Shown here: piece after piece, positions 36,175 to 47,580 of the stretch
Position numbering within the stretch: position 1 is the first letter of the stretch
How the letters are laid out: each line of letters opens with the position of its first letter
From: Cervus elaphus
Lineage: Eukaryota; Chordata; Mammalia; Artiodactyla; Cervidae
Assembly: GCF_910594005.1 (NCBI RefSeq)
Contig: NC_057828.1
Span: 9,994,235 to 10,058,234, forward strand
Reading direction: 5' to 3'
DNA length: 64,000 nucleotides
The notes under the pieces: generated by a model
The model's input: only the letters and a program-made list of their open reading frames with translations
What the model was told of the DNA's origin: nothing
The model's database searches: none
Position numbers and translations under genes: made by a program

Positions 36175-36372
36175 AAAATGGATGACCAACAAGGACCTAT
36201 TGTATAGCACATGGAACTCTGCTCAATGTTATATGGCAGCCTCGGTGGCAGCTGGGTTTGGGGAGAATAGATATATGTATACGTATGACTGAGTCCCTTT
36301 GTTGTTCACTTGAGACTATTAAAACATTGTTAATCGACTATACAACAATACAAAATAAAAAGTTAAAAAAAA
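36175..36372 (+). mobile_element. L1 3' end, 5'-truncated
   Basis: 'tggatgaccaacaaggacct', 'agcacatggaactctgctca', 'ttgttaatcgactatacaac' and a poly(A) end are the 3' UTR of a ruminant L1 subfamily. Confidence 0.85.
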
Positions 36373-36704
36373 AGAAGAATAGATCAACAAAATACTAGAA
36401 TAAAATATAAATGTTTGATAAGGTGAATGTGGTGATGGAGTGCAACTGAACGACAATGATTCATCATTCATTCATATTCATCTTCACAACGTTTTTAGGT
36501 ATAGAATTAATACCAGCCCTGCAAAATGTTACAGACCAAATAAACAGCAAGTCCTTCCACCATTAGAGAGACATATATGGAGACAAGTTTTGATAACCAT
36601 TAACACTAAACAAATAAACTTGAAGTAACAATCTAAAGTGTCAGGGTGGATGAGCTTTGCCTTTAGTTGTTACTGCAGTCATTTACTTTGTTTTCTTTTA
36701 TTAG

Positions 36705-36816
36705 ATACTTAATCCGACCGGATCCACTGGCTTACCTACCCAACAGTGAACCCAGTCGAAAAAACAGCATCTGCAACACCATGATTCAGGACTCCCGAGA
36801 GGAAACTCAGCTTTGA
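36705..36816 (+). CDS. KCNT2: KCNT2 last coding exon (C-terminus, stop)
   Basis: Acceptor 'ttttcttttattag' ends at 36704. The exon opens in phase 2 and encodes (V)-Y-L-I-R-P-D-P-L-A-Y-L-P-N-S-E-P-S-R-K-N-S-I-C-N, then T-M-I-Q-D-S-R-E-E-T-Q-L and TGA at 36814-36816. The last four residues E-T-Q-L form a class I PDZ ligand, shared with KCNT1, which could tether the channel to scaffold proteins. The three exons together give 164 residues plus the stop. The linker N-T-M-I-Q differs from the N-V-T-G-Q I remember for human. The 3' UTR follows directly. Confidence 0.96.
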
Positions 36817-36919
36817 TAAAAAGAAAATAATAAACTGGTTTTTGTTTTTTTTTTTCCCTCCAAGGATGTTGCTTGAAACAACTTTAGATCTTAGGAAAGA
36901 AAAAGCATTGCTGGCATGA

Positions 36920-36925
36920 AATAAA
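36920..36925 (+). promoter_or_regulatory. KCNT2: Proximal poly(A) signal candidate
   Basis: AATAAA 104 bp after the KCNT2 stop codon. Confidence 0.45.
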
Positions 36926-37928
36926 CTAGATTGGAATATATCCACTTCTTTCATATTAAAAAAAAAAAATCTATTCTCCTGGAAGTATAGAGTATTTTGA
37001 AACTTGAAGTACTGCTTGTTGGTACTCCTCCTATTAATATTTGAAAGACATCAATGGAATGGTTTTGAAAATCTAAGTCAAAACACAAATTTAAACCTGA
37101 TGTTTCTTTGTTTGTCAATGATGCAAACTGTAGAAGCCAATTTTTTTAAAAAAGTATTGAGGCTTTATGAAAGTAAACTAGAAATCTATATTTGGTGCAT
37201 CCCAATGGACATAGAAGATGATTGCTCCTCCTAAAATTAAATGTGTCCTATTCCATTGCTTTTCCATAAAAACAGCTCATCATACTGTGTCTAGTCTTCT
37301 CTACACAGATAAACACATTCACGTGGCTGACTTCTGTGTAAGAATCATAGTTTGCTTTAGAATATGAATCCCTCAGTCATTTTAACCTTTTTGTTGCCTT
37401 TTCATATGATATGATATCCATTTTAGAATTTGCCATGATGATAGCATGTTTTATTACTCTGAAGAAATCAAAACAAAAATAAATATTGACTATATGAAAT
37501 TTTCCCTAACTTTATGTTTGACACACATTGTATGCCAAGAAAAGTATAAAAGCAAATACTTATTGTTCTCCTAACATATTGTTCTCCTAAGAGAATACCT
37601 AACATAGGGAAAATACTTGAAACACATTTGTCGACTTAAATTTACTCCAAGAATTGAAACTGAAATATTAAGTAATGATTTTCATTAAAATCTTGAGCTT
37701 TAACAATTTTTATATATCTATATAGTATATTTCATTAGAAGGATACTTCAAAAGAAGCATAATTATGCTTTTTATAGAATACAAAGAATTTCAAAACATT
37801 AGAAGTCCTCCTTTATGCCTTTAGCATTGAAGTAATCATACTCAAAAAAATGCAATATCAAAATTTTTATCTAATTTAACTGTACTTTGACATTCTACAG
37901 AAAACATACAAATAAAAATAGGTAGCTT

Positions 37929-38048
37929 GGGGGAATTCCCTGGTGGTCTAGTGGTTAGGCCTCTGTGCTTTCACTGCCAAGGGCCTGGGTTCTATTTCTG
38001 GTCAGAGAACTAAGATACTGCAGGCCGTGTGGTGTGGCCAAAAAGCAA
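37929..38048 (+). mobile_element. CHR SINE (tRNA-Glu derived) in 3' UTR
   Basis: 'tccctggtggtctagtggtt' (A box, 37937 on), 'cctgggttctatttctggtc' (B box) and the tail 'ccgtgtggtgtggccaaaaag'. The first ~73 bp are clearly tRNA-Glu-like. Probable 9-bp TSD with one mismatch: aggtagctt (37920-37928) and aggtagttt (38049-38057). Same strand as KCNT2. Confidence 0.92.
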
Positions 38049-39292
38049 AGGTAGTTTTTGCCATTTAAATTTAATGCAGACCACACAGAATTTGACTGTC
38101 ATAAAAAAAAAAGTTCACCCTTGGTCACTCCAGTGCTCTTACCTGTATTGCATTAGTCCCCTTCAGAAACAGGTTGAAAAACACAAGGTAATTGGAATGT
38201 GCTGTCATTCCCATGAAAGAGATACTGACAAATTTTAAAAGATATTTTTGTTCCAAATTTTTTTTCTGAATTTTGCTTTGAATTTTAATTCAACATAAAG
38301 TAGAACATTTAAAAACTAGAAAGAGATGTGGCATCATTTCTTTACACAAAAAGCAGGTAAATTAAAAAGAAAACAGGATTAAAGGTAACAAATAAAATCT
38401 AATATTCCTTCATAATTCTGTGAATATAAAATATAAAGTATAAAATGTGAAACTATAGATTACAGCTACTGTATAATTTGGCTTTGAGTATATGAAATGC
38501 CTATTGTTGTTTTTGTTTAGTAGTTTACATTACTCTCATTTTAGAACAACATGAACACCAAGAATTTCCCTTAAAATAGGGAGACCCTATATTTAATTCT
38601 CTTTAACCGAACAAGGAAATAGAAACACAGCTTAAAACAAAGATGGTATGCTTGTACATGTGTATATGTTATAAACACAGGTGAAATATATTTAACAAGC
38701 ATATTCACATAGAAATTTTTCAAACTGAAGGCAGAATTGAATTAATATATGTAATGGAGAACAACAATAAATTTAATGAACTTGTTTCATATTTCCACAC
38801 TGAAATTTAAGTATGATGTTTCTTTGAGTTGCCATGTCTTTACCTATTACAGTTGTGTTTAGGAATAAATGTAAGGTCTTATGAAATCTTCTATTTCCTC
38901 CAATATCTCAAATCGAGTATTTTTGCATTATGACAGTTGCCAAGACTAGGATTTTACGCTATGTAGGACCTGACTATATTTCCTATGAAAATAAAAAAAA
39001 ATTGTTTCATAAATTTTAAAATAATTATTTTTGACTATGAACATTAGTCCAAATTTAATATTTAACACAATTCAGATCAGCTTGCTATAATGATGATAGT
39101 TTATTAGTCTTTCTGTTATTTAAAAAATAAAAACACACTTATAAAAGCCTTTTAACAAATGGTTGCCTTTTTAAATTACTTACACTTGCACATGAAAATA
39201 AATATTAAGTCAATATTAGTTCTTGTAACCCTATGGGATTTGGTTCTGTTTATTGTCTATGTACCATTTTGCTACTAGTTACATTGCTTTAA

Positions 39293-39305
39293 AATAAATA
39301 ATAAA
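39293..39305 (+). promoter_or_regulatory. KCNT2: Distal poly(A) signal doublet candidate
   Basis: Two AATAAA hexamers one base apart, followed by T/G-containing sequence. Would give a 3' UTR of about 2.5 kb. Confidence 0.45.
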
Positions 39306-39480
39306 ATTATTTCTGATGATGAAAACATTTACTTTGGCAAAACTTGAGTTATGTAGACAAATTATATTTTCTTTGGCCACAATTGCATTTTTACCTGTCA
39401 CTTTAATATTTCAAAACCAATATAAACATGAAGGTGGTATCACTGAAAAAGTTAGTGATAAATAACAGTCATTCAATTAC

Positions 39481-39620
39481 TTAAGGAAAGAAGGACAGGG
39501 AAGCCAGAGAGACAGAAGAAGAAGTGAGCAAAGGGAAGGGAGGGAAAAGTAGAAAGGGAAAGAGACAGAGAGAAAAAGAAGGCAAAAAAAAAAAGGATAG
39601 GAAAAAAATAAAAAAGAAAC
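39481..39620. repeat. Polypurine (GA-rich) tract
   Basis: About 140 bp in which the + strand is almost entirely A and G (gaaggacagggaagcc... to aaaaaagaaac). A low-complexity tract of the kind that can adopt triplex structure. Confidence 0.85.
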
Positions 39621-39719
39621 ACCAATGTAGGTATCAGAAGAGAAAAAAAAAAAATTCTTTTAATAACTAGAGAATAATGTCTAAAAAAAGTAATTTAAAG
39701 GCTTACAGAAAACCAACTT

Positions 39720-40345
39720 TAAATGCAAAGCTAGACTTTTGGTCAGGGAAATGGAGTAGAAACTTTTCTCCCCATTACTCCTAAGTGCAGCTGAAAACCC
39801 TAGACATGAAACTGAGGAGGACCCTCTGGGCCTTCCCAGGGACAGACACACCATCCCCCATGTTCTAGGAAAATAGTCAAGCAAGACAAAGTAGTATTAA
39901 CTTAGCCAAAAAACAGAATCAAGGACACTTAGTTCCTCAAGAGCTCTTAGTCATATTCTGAGCCATACCTTGGAGTTGTTTTGCAGATACTGCAACCCCC
40001 AAAAGGGAAGAAGTTGACTACATGCTGACCACCAGCACATAGACCCCAGACCAGTGGAAACCAGAAAATTGATACTTGAGATTCCTAAAAAACCATCCTG
40101 TTACCTCACCCTCAACCAACCAGAAGGATGTACATAAGCTAATTGCATATGACTCTCTCCTTTTCCTTGCCTTTAAAAACCCTTCCTTGAAAGCCACTGA
40201 CAAGTTTGGGTTTATTGAACACTTGCTGACTGTTCTCCTTACTTGGTGCCTGGCAATAAAGACTGTACTTTCCTTCACCACTGCCTGGTGTCCATAGATG
40301 GCTTTGCTCTGCCTCAAGCAAGCAGACCTAAGTTGGGTTGAATGA
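39720..40345 (+). mobile_element. ERV LTR-like sequence
   Basis: 'ccatcctgttacctcaccct-caaccaaccagaaggatg', a TATA-like 'gcctttaaaaaccc' near 40168-40181, 'ctgttctccttacttggtgcc' and AATAAA at 40255-40260 appear in the usual LTR promoter/poly(A) order. The right side is near 40345; the left boundary is not defined and may be as late as 39900. No viral genes are next to it. Confidence 0.6.
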
Positions 40346-40492
40346 CAAATACTACATATGAATCCAGCATAAGAAGGCTAAAGAGAAGAAGGAAGATGTA
40401 CTAGGGAACTAGGGCTTGAGGAGCAACATGGTGATGAGTTCTCTGGGTTTTCTTTTTGCCTCCAATTGCTTTGGATATTTGGAAATACCAAT

Positions 40493-40713
40493 GTGCATGC
40501 ATGCTCAGTCGTGTGTGACTCTTTGTGACCACACAGACTGTAGCCAGCCAGGCTTCTCTACCCATGGGATTTCCAAAGCAAGACTATTGGAGTGAGTTTC
40601 CATTTCCTCCTCCCTGGATTGGGGATCTTCCCAATCCAGGGACCAAATCTGCATCTCCTGAATCTCCTGCATTGGCAAGTGGATTCTTTACCACTGTTCC
40701 ACCTGGGAAGCCT
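40493..40713 (-). mobile_element. Bov-tA SINE
   Basis: Complete reverse-complement Bov-tA ('catgctcagtcgtgtgtgac' to 'ttccacctgggaagcctggg'). No clear TSD. Confidence 0.92.
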
Positions 40714-42398
40714 GGGAAATGTTAGTAAGAACAGCAAAACAAAGAAAAGCCTGCTCTTTTCTTCTACAGGACCAAACTTGCAGCACATGCAACTGTCACA
40801 GCACCAGACTCCTGATGACCCTGCAGTGTGAGTGGCTTGTTCACAGAATGTCTCCTAAAATATATGGTGGTCAACACATCCAATGGCCAGGAGATTCCTT
40901 TAGCACCCCCAGGATGGTTGTGTAATCAAGTGCCTCCAGTGGTACGCTCCCCCTTGAAGACTGTCCTGAGATGTTCAGCAAAGGAGTACCATAGAATTTT
41001 CTGCAATTCTGTGAAACATAGCGATGCCAACAGTCTGGTTTCAGTCCTGGGGTCTCTTCCTGGATGCTCAATCTCAGCTCTTAAGATAACGCATGCTCCT
41101 TATATCTCTTATTGCTATATTATTTTCAAGTCCTCTTTACTTAGCACTAATCAATCTGTCGTTACTCCAAGGTTCTGATACAGTTAAAGTTTATCTGTAA
41201 TGTTCTTTGTCCAAATCACTGTGTAGTTCTTCAGATTAGATCCTGGCTGAGAATAATACATAAGTCTCCATCTGAATAAATTTGAGATAATGGTGATATC
41301 AAATTCCAAGGCCTGGAATTTGAAGGACAGATTTTGGGAAAAATCAGCCAATTAAATAATACCTGCTGGGATATTTTTAAGATAGACAACACTTACTCTG
41401 TGGAGCACTAGACAACTATTATTTCATTTTGATCTCTGATCATTTTATAGGATTGTTCTCCAGTCTATGTTATTTGAAGGAACAGGTCAGCTTTAACTGT
41501 GGTGGATCAATACGAGATTATACCAAATGGTTCGGAAAAAAAAATTATTTGGCTTGTAATTAAAGATTATATACTATCTTAGTACTCAATAAAATTTCAT
41601 TCTACTGTTTATATCTATTAATAAAAATGTTGCAATAGAGTTAAAATATCTGTCTTCTTAAGTAATAGCAGAAATCTAAGAAATTGCACTATAATTTAGT
41701 CACATTTCAAAGAAATACAGAATTGTACTCACAGACACATTTTTTCTTTTTCTATCCATACAAATAGGTTTAATTTCATGCACTAACAGACTAGATAGTT
41801 TTGCACTTTAAAATTAAATACAATTCCAAAAGGAAAAGTTCCTGAATTTACAGACTGTCATTCCTTGATTCGTATGTTGTTAATACTTAGAATAAGAAAA
41901 CTTGAGGATGTCTTGGAATATTCTCAACAAAAGATTGGGCCTGTGAGATCCTCTTGTTACTAAACCTAAAGTAAGCACTCAAGTTGAGATTTGTAAATAC
42001 AATTATTGATTTATATTATTTCAAATAGTATAAATATAATGGAAATATTTATTACTTTAGTTAAGTATTCAAACAGACAAAAAATATTGAGAAAAACACC
42101 ACTTGAAAAATGCTTCAATTTTAGAGGTTTGGGGCCAACTAAGCCACAAATGATTTAATTTTGAAAAGATACTATCTTATGATCACTTTTTAATGAAGTT
42201 AATTTGACTTTTAATGTTTTTGCAAAAAGCAGACTATGATTTGACTATAAAATGACTAATGTTTTCACCGAAAAACATGTTGCTAAAAATAATTAAGTAG
42301 CTGTGTTTGATTTATTATCTCTAACTAAAGGAGACAAGTCTTTTATTTTGAAGTGCTCAGCCTCCTCCAAGTGACTGTGGGCAATCCTTGTTTTTCAC
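40714..42398. other. Intergenic, nothing recognised
   Basis: Low-copy AT-rich sequence. The ORF at 40828-41178 (117 codons) shows no recognisable protein. Confidence 0.4.
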
Positions 42399-42601
42399 TT
42401 GTGCTCACTCAGGCATGTCTGACTCTTTGTGACCCTGTGGACTGTAGCTCACCAGGTTCCTCTGTCCATGGGATTCTCCAGTCAAGGATACTGGAGTGAG
42501 TTGCCATGCACTCCTGCAGTGGATATTCCTGGTCCAGGGATCAAACCCTCATCTCTTAAGTCTCCTACGATGGCAGGGGGTTACTTTACAACCTGGGAAG
42601 A
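42399..42601 (-). mobile_element. Bov-tA SINE
   Basis: Reverse-complement Bov-tA with a degraded 5' head ('tttacaacctgggaagaactt'). Confidence 0.9.
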
Positions 42602-43194
42602 ACTTATTAGATGATACTATAAGTTAAAAATCACTTAATAAAATAATTTTATTTTGTCATTTTCAGGTCATTCTATCATTTTTTCCCCTTGAGTTTGCTG
42701 AAATATTGATACTGTAAAAGAATTTCAATATAAAATGGAGCCAGAGAATGCAAAATGGAAAAATCTCAAACATATGCCCACAGGAAGACAAAAACTTAAG
42801 AAATGAGAAATGATTTGCTGTAAATACGTGATTTACATAAAACTAGTAATACTGGTATTTCTTCAGTGAGAGAGAGTGGGTCAGGTGTTGCCTGTACCAA
42901 CTTAGGAAATTTCCTTAATGGTTTCCAGAGCGATGAACAAAAAATGACCCAGGTCAGGTTGGTCTCAACAAATAAGCTGAACTGAATTTGTTTGTCTGGT
43001 GAGGCTGGTTTTGTCTGAGTAGGGAAATAGTAAGGCTGGTCTCCACTGGTTTTCCATTAAAAATAATTCTAACCGAACTCTCCCTTCTTTATGTTTCTGC
43101 CCATAAATACAGTTAACTTCAAGCCCTAAACAGACTTGCTTGTTATTTGCTATTGATTTCATGTCCCAAGTTGCAATTCCTCTGTTATTCCTGA
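42602..43194. other. Intergenic, possible old LTR end
   Basis: 42950-43200 ends in 'gcaattcctctgttattcctgaataaac', which resembles the poly(A)-signal part of an old LTR. Evidence is weak. Confidence 0.3.
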
Positions 43195-43209
43195 ATAAAC
43201 TCATCTTTT

Positions 43210-43602
43210 AAAAAAAATTATTTATTTTTAATTGAAGGATAATTGCTTTATAATATTGTGTTGGTTTCTGCCGTGCATAAACTTGAATCAGCTACAGTTC
43301 TACATATGTTCCAGATTTCCCTTGTAGCTCAGCTGGTAAAAAATCCACCTGCAATGCAACAGCCCCCGGTTTGATTCTTGGGTCAGGAAGATCCCCTGGA
43401 GAAGGGATTGGTTATCCACTCCAGTATTCTTGCCTGGAGAATCCCCACGGACAGAGGAGACTGGCGGGCTACAGTCCATGGGGTCACAAACAGTCAGACA
43501 GGACTGGGTGACAGAGCAGAGCCCCGCACATACATATGTTCCATCCCTCTTGGTCCTCCCCACCCCCCCACCCCCATCTCACCCCTCTAGGTTGCCGTTG
43601 TC
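43210..43602 (-). mobile_element. L1 3' end with nested Bov-tA
   Basis: Minus-strand L1 3' terminus ('attgaaggataattgcttta') split by the Bov-tA at 43314-43530 and resuming 'tccctcttggtcctcccc'. TSD of 15 bp with two mismatches: ataaactcatctttt (43195-43209) and ataaacttacctttt (43603-43617). Confidence 0.9.
43314..43530 (+). mobile_element. Bov-tA SINE nested in L1, with TSD
   Basis: Full Bov-tA. Perfect 13-bp TSD tacatatgttcca at 43301-43313 and 43531-43543, both copies of L1 sequence. Confidence 0.96.
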
Positions 43603-43962
43603 ATAAACTTACCTTTTGGCAATTCTGAGTTTGCCTCATTTTCCCTTTTCATTTTTGGTCAACAAAACAATGTCTTGTAAATATGCTATTAAATGTGCAT
43701 TATTAAGAAAATGCAAGAACAAAGCTTAGCATTTTAGAATTGCCACTATAATATTTGTAAACCTTTTTTTAAATAGAAACTATCCAATATAGCAGGATCT
43801 GTCTGCTTCATAATTACTTGGATTTAACAGAGATTTTTCTGTATTAAAAGAATAAAACTTCCCTGACATTTTTCAATATTCCTCAACACCCTCCTTTTGC
43901 TTACCTTTTGATATAAAATAGCCACTAAACAAATAATAAATTCACCTAACTTGAAGGAACTT

Positions 43963-46900
43963 CATTTCAGTTCATTTCAGTCACTCAGTCGTGTCCAACT
44001 CTTTGTGACCCCATGAATCACAGCACGCCAGACCTCCTTGTCCATCACCAACTCCTGGAGATAACTCAAACTCATATGCATCGAGTCAGTGGTGCCATCC
44101 AGCCATCTCATCCTCTGTTGTCCCCATCTCCTCCTGCCCCCAATCCCTCCCAGCATCAGGGTCTTTTCCAATGAGTCAAATCTTTGCATGAGATGGCCAA
44201 AGCACTGGAGTTTCAGCTTCAGCATCAGTCCTTCCAATGAACACCCAGGACTGATCTCCTTTAGGATGCACAGGTTGGATCTCCTTGCAGTCCAAGGGGC
44301 TCTCAAGAGTCTTCTCCAACACCACAGTTCAAAAGCATCAATTTTTCGGCAATCAGCTTTCTTCACAGTCCAACTCTCACATCCATGCATGACCACTGGA
44401 AAAACCATAACCTTGACTAGACAGATCTTTGTTGGCAAAGTAATGTCTCTGCTTTTTAATATGCTGTCTAGGTTGGTCATAACTTTCCTTCCAAGAAGTA
44501 AGTTTCTTTTAATTTCATGGCTGCAGTCACCATCTGCAGTGATTTTGGAGCCCCCGCAAAATAAAGTCTGACACTGCTTCCACTGTCTCCCCATCTATTT
44601 CCCATGAAGTGATGGGACCAGATGCCATGATCTTAGTTTTCTGAATGTTGAGCTTTAAGCCAACTTTTCACTCTCCGCTTTCACTTTCATCAAGAGGCTT
44701 TTTAGTTCCTCTTCAATTTCTGCCATAAGGGTGGTGTCATCTGCATATCTGAGGGTATTGATATTTCTCCTTGCAATCTTGATTCCAGCTTGTGCTTCTT
44801 CCAGCCCAGCCTTTCTCATGATGTACTCTGCATATAAGTTAAATAAGCAGGGTGACAATATAAAGCCTTGACGTACTCCCTTTCCTCTTTGGAACCGGTC
44901 TGCTTCCTGATCTGCCTATAGGTTTCTCAAGAGGCAGGTCAGGTGGTCTGGTATTCCCATCTCTTTCAGAATTTTCCACAGTTTATTGTGATCCACACAG
45001 TCAAAGGCTTTGGCATAGCCAATAAAGAAGAAATAGATGTTTTTTTCTGGAACTCGCTTGCTTTTTTGATGACACAACAGATGTTGAAAATTTGATCTCT
45101 GGTTCCTCTGCCTTTTCTAAAACCAGCTTGAACATCTGGAAGTTCACTGTTCACGTATTGCTGAAGCCTGACTTGGAGAATTTTGAGCATTACTTTACTA
45201 GCGTGTGAGATGAATGCAATTGTGTGATAGTTTGAACATTCTTTGGGATTGCCTTTCTTTGGGATTGGAATGAAAACTGACCTTTTCCAGCCCTGTGGCC
45301 ACTGCTGAATTTTCCAAATTTGCTGGCACATTGAGTGCAGCACTTTCACAGCATCATCTTTCAGGATTTGAAATAGCTCAACTGGAATTCCATCACCTCC
45401 ACTAGCTTTGTTCATAGAGATGCTTCCTAAGGCCCACTTGACTTCACATTCCAGGATGTCTGGCTCTAGGTGAGGGATCACACCATCGTGATTATCTGGG
45501 TCATGAAGATCTTTTTTGTACTGCTCTTCTGTGTATTCTTGCCACCTCTTCTTAATATCTTCTGCTTTTGTTAGATCCATACTATTTCTGTCCTTTATCA
45601 AGCCCATCTTTGCTTGAAATGTTCCCTTGGTATCTCTTATTTTCTCAAAGAGAACTCTAGTCTTTCCCATTCTGTTGTTTTCTTCTGTTTCTTTTCTTTT
45701 TTTTTGTATTTTATTTTATTTTTTTTTTTAAATTTATTTATTTATTTTTTTCAGTGGGTTTTGTCATACAGTGACATGAATCAGCAATAGATTTACACGT
45801 ATTCCCCATCCCGATCCCCCCTCCCCCCTCCCTCTCCACCCGATTCCTCTGGGTCTTCCCAGTGCACCAGGCCCGAGCACTTGTCTCATGCATCCCACCT
45901 GGGCTGGTGACCTGCCTCACCATAGATAATATACATGCTGTTCTTCCGCAACATCCCACCCTCACCTTCTCCCACAGAGTTCAAAAGTCTGTTCTGTACT
46001 TCTGTGTCTCTTTTTCTGTTTTGCATATAGGGTTCTCGTTACCATCTTTCTAAATTCCATATATATGTGTTAGTATGCTGTAATGTTCTTTATCTTTCTG
46101 GCTTACTTCACTCTGTATAATGGGCTCCAGTTTCATCCATCTTCTATTTCTTTGCATTGATCACTGAGGAAGGCTTTCTTATCTCTCCTGGCTATTCTTT
46201 GGAACTCTGCATTCAAATGGGAATATCTTTGCTTTTCTCCTTTGCTTTTTGCTTCTCTTCATTTCACAGCTATTTGTAAGGCCTTCTCAGACAACCATTT
46301 TGCCTTTTTGCATTTCTTTTCCATGGGGATGGTCTTGATCCCTATCTCCTGTACAATGTCATGAACCTCCACCCATAGTTCATCAAGCACTCTGTTTATC
46401 AGATCTAGTCCCTAAAATCTATTTCTCACTTCCACTGTATATTCATAAGGGATTTGATTTAGGTCATACCTGAATGGTCTAGTGGTTTTCCCTACTTTCT
46501 TTAATTTAAGTCTGAATTTGGCAAAAAGGAGTTATGATCTGAGCCACAGTCAGCTCCCTGTCTTGTTTTTGCTGACTGTATAGAGCTTCTCCATTTTTGG
46601 CTGCAAAGAATATAATCAATCTGATTTCAGTGTTGACCATCTGGTAATGTCCATGTGTAGAGTCTTCTCTTGTGTTGTTGGAAGAGGGTGTTTGCTATGA
46701 CCAGTGCATTCTTTTGGCAAAACTCTATTAGCCTTTGCCTTGCTTCATTGCATATTCCAAGGCCAAATTTGCCTGTTACTCCAGGTGTTTCTTGACTTCC
46801 TACTTTTACATTCCAGTCCCCTATTATGAATAGGACATCTTTTTTGGGTGTTAGTTCTAAAAGGTCTTGTAGGTCTTCACAGAACCGTTCAACTTCAGCT

Positions 46901-47569
46901 TCTTCAGCATCACTGGTTGGGGCATAGGCTTGGATTACCATGATATTGAATGGCTTGCCTTGGAAATGAACAGAGATCATTCTGTCATATTTGAGATTGC
47001 ATCCAAGTACTGCATTTCAGACTCTTTTGTTGACCATGATGGCTACTTCATTTCTTCTAAAGGATTCCTGCCCACAGTAGTACACCATAGCCTTGTCTAA
47101 CTCAATGAAACTAAGCCATGCCATGTGGGGCCACCCAAGATGGTCTGGTCATGGTGGAGAGGTCTGACAGAATGTGCTCCACTGGAGATTGGAATGGCAA
47201 ACCACTTCAGTATTCTTGCCTTGAGAATCCCATAAACAGTATGAAAAAGCAAAATGATAGGATACTGAAAGAGGATCTCCCCAGGTCGGTAGGTGCCCAA
47301 TATGCTACTGGAGCTCAGTGGAAAAATAACTCCAGAAAGAATGAAGTGGTGGAGCCAAAGCAAAAACATTACCCAGTTATGGATGTGACTGGTGATGATA
47401 GAAGCAAGGTCTGATGCTGTAAAGAGCAATATTGCTTAGGAACCTGGAATGTTAGGTCCATGAATAAAGGCAAATTGGAAGTTGTCAAATAGGAGATGGC
47501 AAGAGTGAATGTTGATATCCTAGGAATCAGCAAACTAAAATGGACTGGAATGGGTGAATTTAACTCAGA
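43963..47569 (-). mobile_element. Twin-primed BovB LINE with nested L1
   Basis: One BovB insertion bounded by a perfect 11-bp TSD, tgaaggaactt (43952-43962 and 47570-47580). From 43963 to about 47088 it is minus strand, 3' tail first: RT C-terminus, YADD motif intact (44655-44858 frame, L-R-Y-A-D-D-T), RT fingers (44966-45670) and the apurinic endonuclease domain (46627-46980, with I-G-D-W-N-V and Q-A-Y-A-P-T). From about 47089 to 47569 the 5' UTR and start are in + orientation. The + part ends at 'gaatttaactcagatg', and the minus part begins at the next consensus position, 'tactactgtgggcagg'. Frames are broken by stops and frameshifts. Confidence 0.95.
45695..46139 (-). mobile_element. L1 3' end nested in BovB
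   Basis: Poly(T) then the L1 3' UTR to 'ctccagtttcatccat'. 14-bp TSD with one mismatch made from BovB sequence: tcttctgtttcttt (45681-45694) and tcttctatttcttt (46140-46153). Confidence 0.96.
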
Positions 47570-47580
47570 TGAAGGAACTT

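Larger units (their letters stand above)
36817..39305 (+). other. KCNT2: KCNT2 3' UTR, end uncertain
   Basis: AT-rich sequence after the stop. Candidate poly(A) signals AATAAA are at 36920-36925, 37478-37483 and a doublet at 39293-39298/39300-39305. An A run at 36958-36969 follows the first. Human KCNT2 transcripts have a 3' UTR of kilobase size as I recall, so the distal doublet is plausible, but the sequence alone does not decide. A CHR SINE lies inside at 37929-38048. A 14-bp unit tattgttctcctaa occurs twice at 37561-37592. Confidence 0.5.

Noticed and set aside
37937..38009. A tRNA-Glu gene on the + strand
   Set aside because: It is the tRNA-like head of a CHR SINE: diverged stems, no intact cloverleaf that I can confirm, followed by the SINE body, a tail and a TSD.
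40828..41178. 117-codon + ORF as a gene
   Set aside because: No recognisable domain, no codon or splice support, in intergenic DNA next to SINE and LTR sequence. Length is compatible with chance.
44655..45670. Active BovB reverse transcriptase gene (intact YADD)
   Set aside because: The RT is split over several frames, interrupted by stops and by a nested L1, and its 5' end is inverted.
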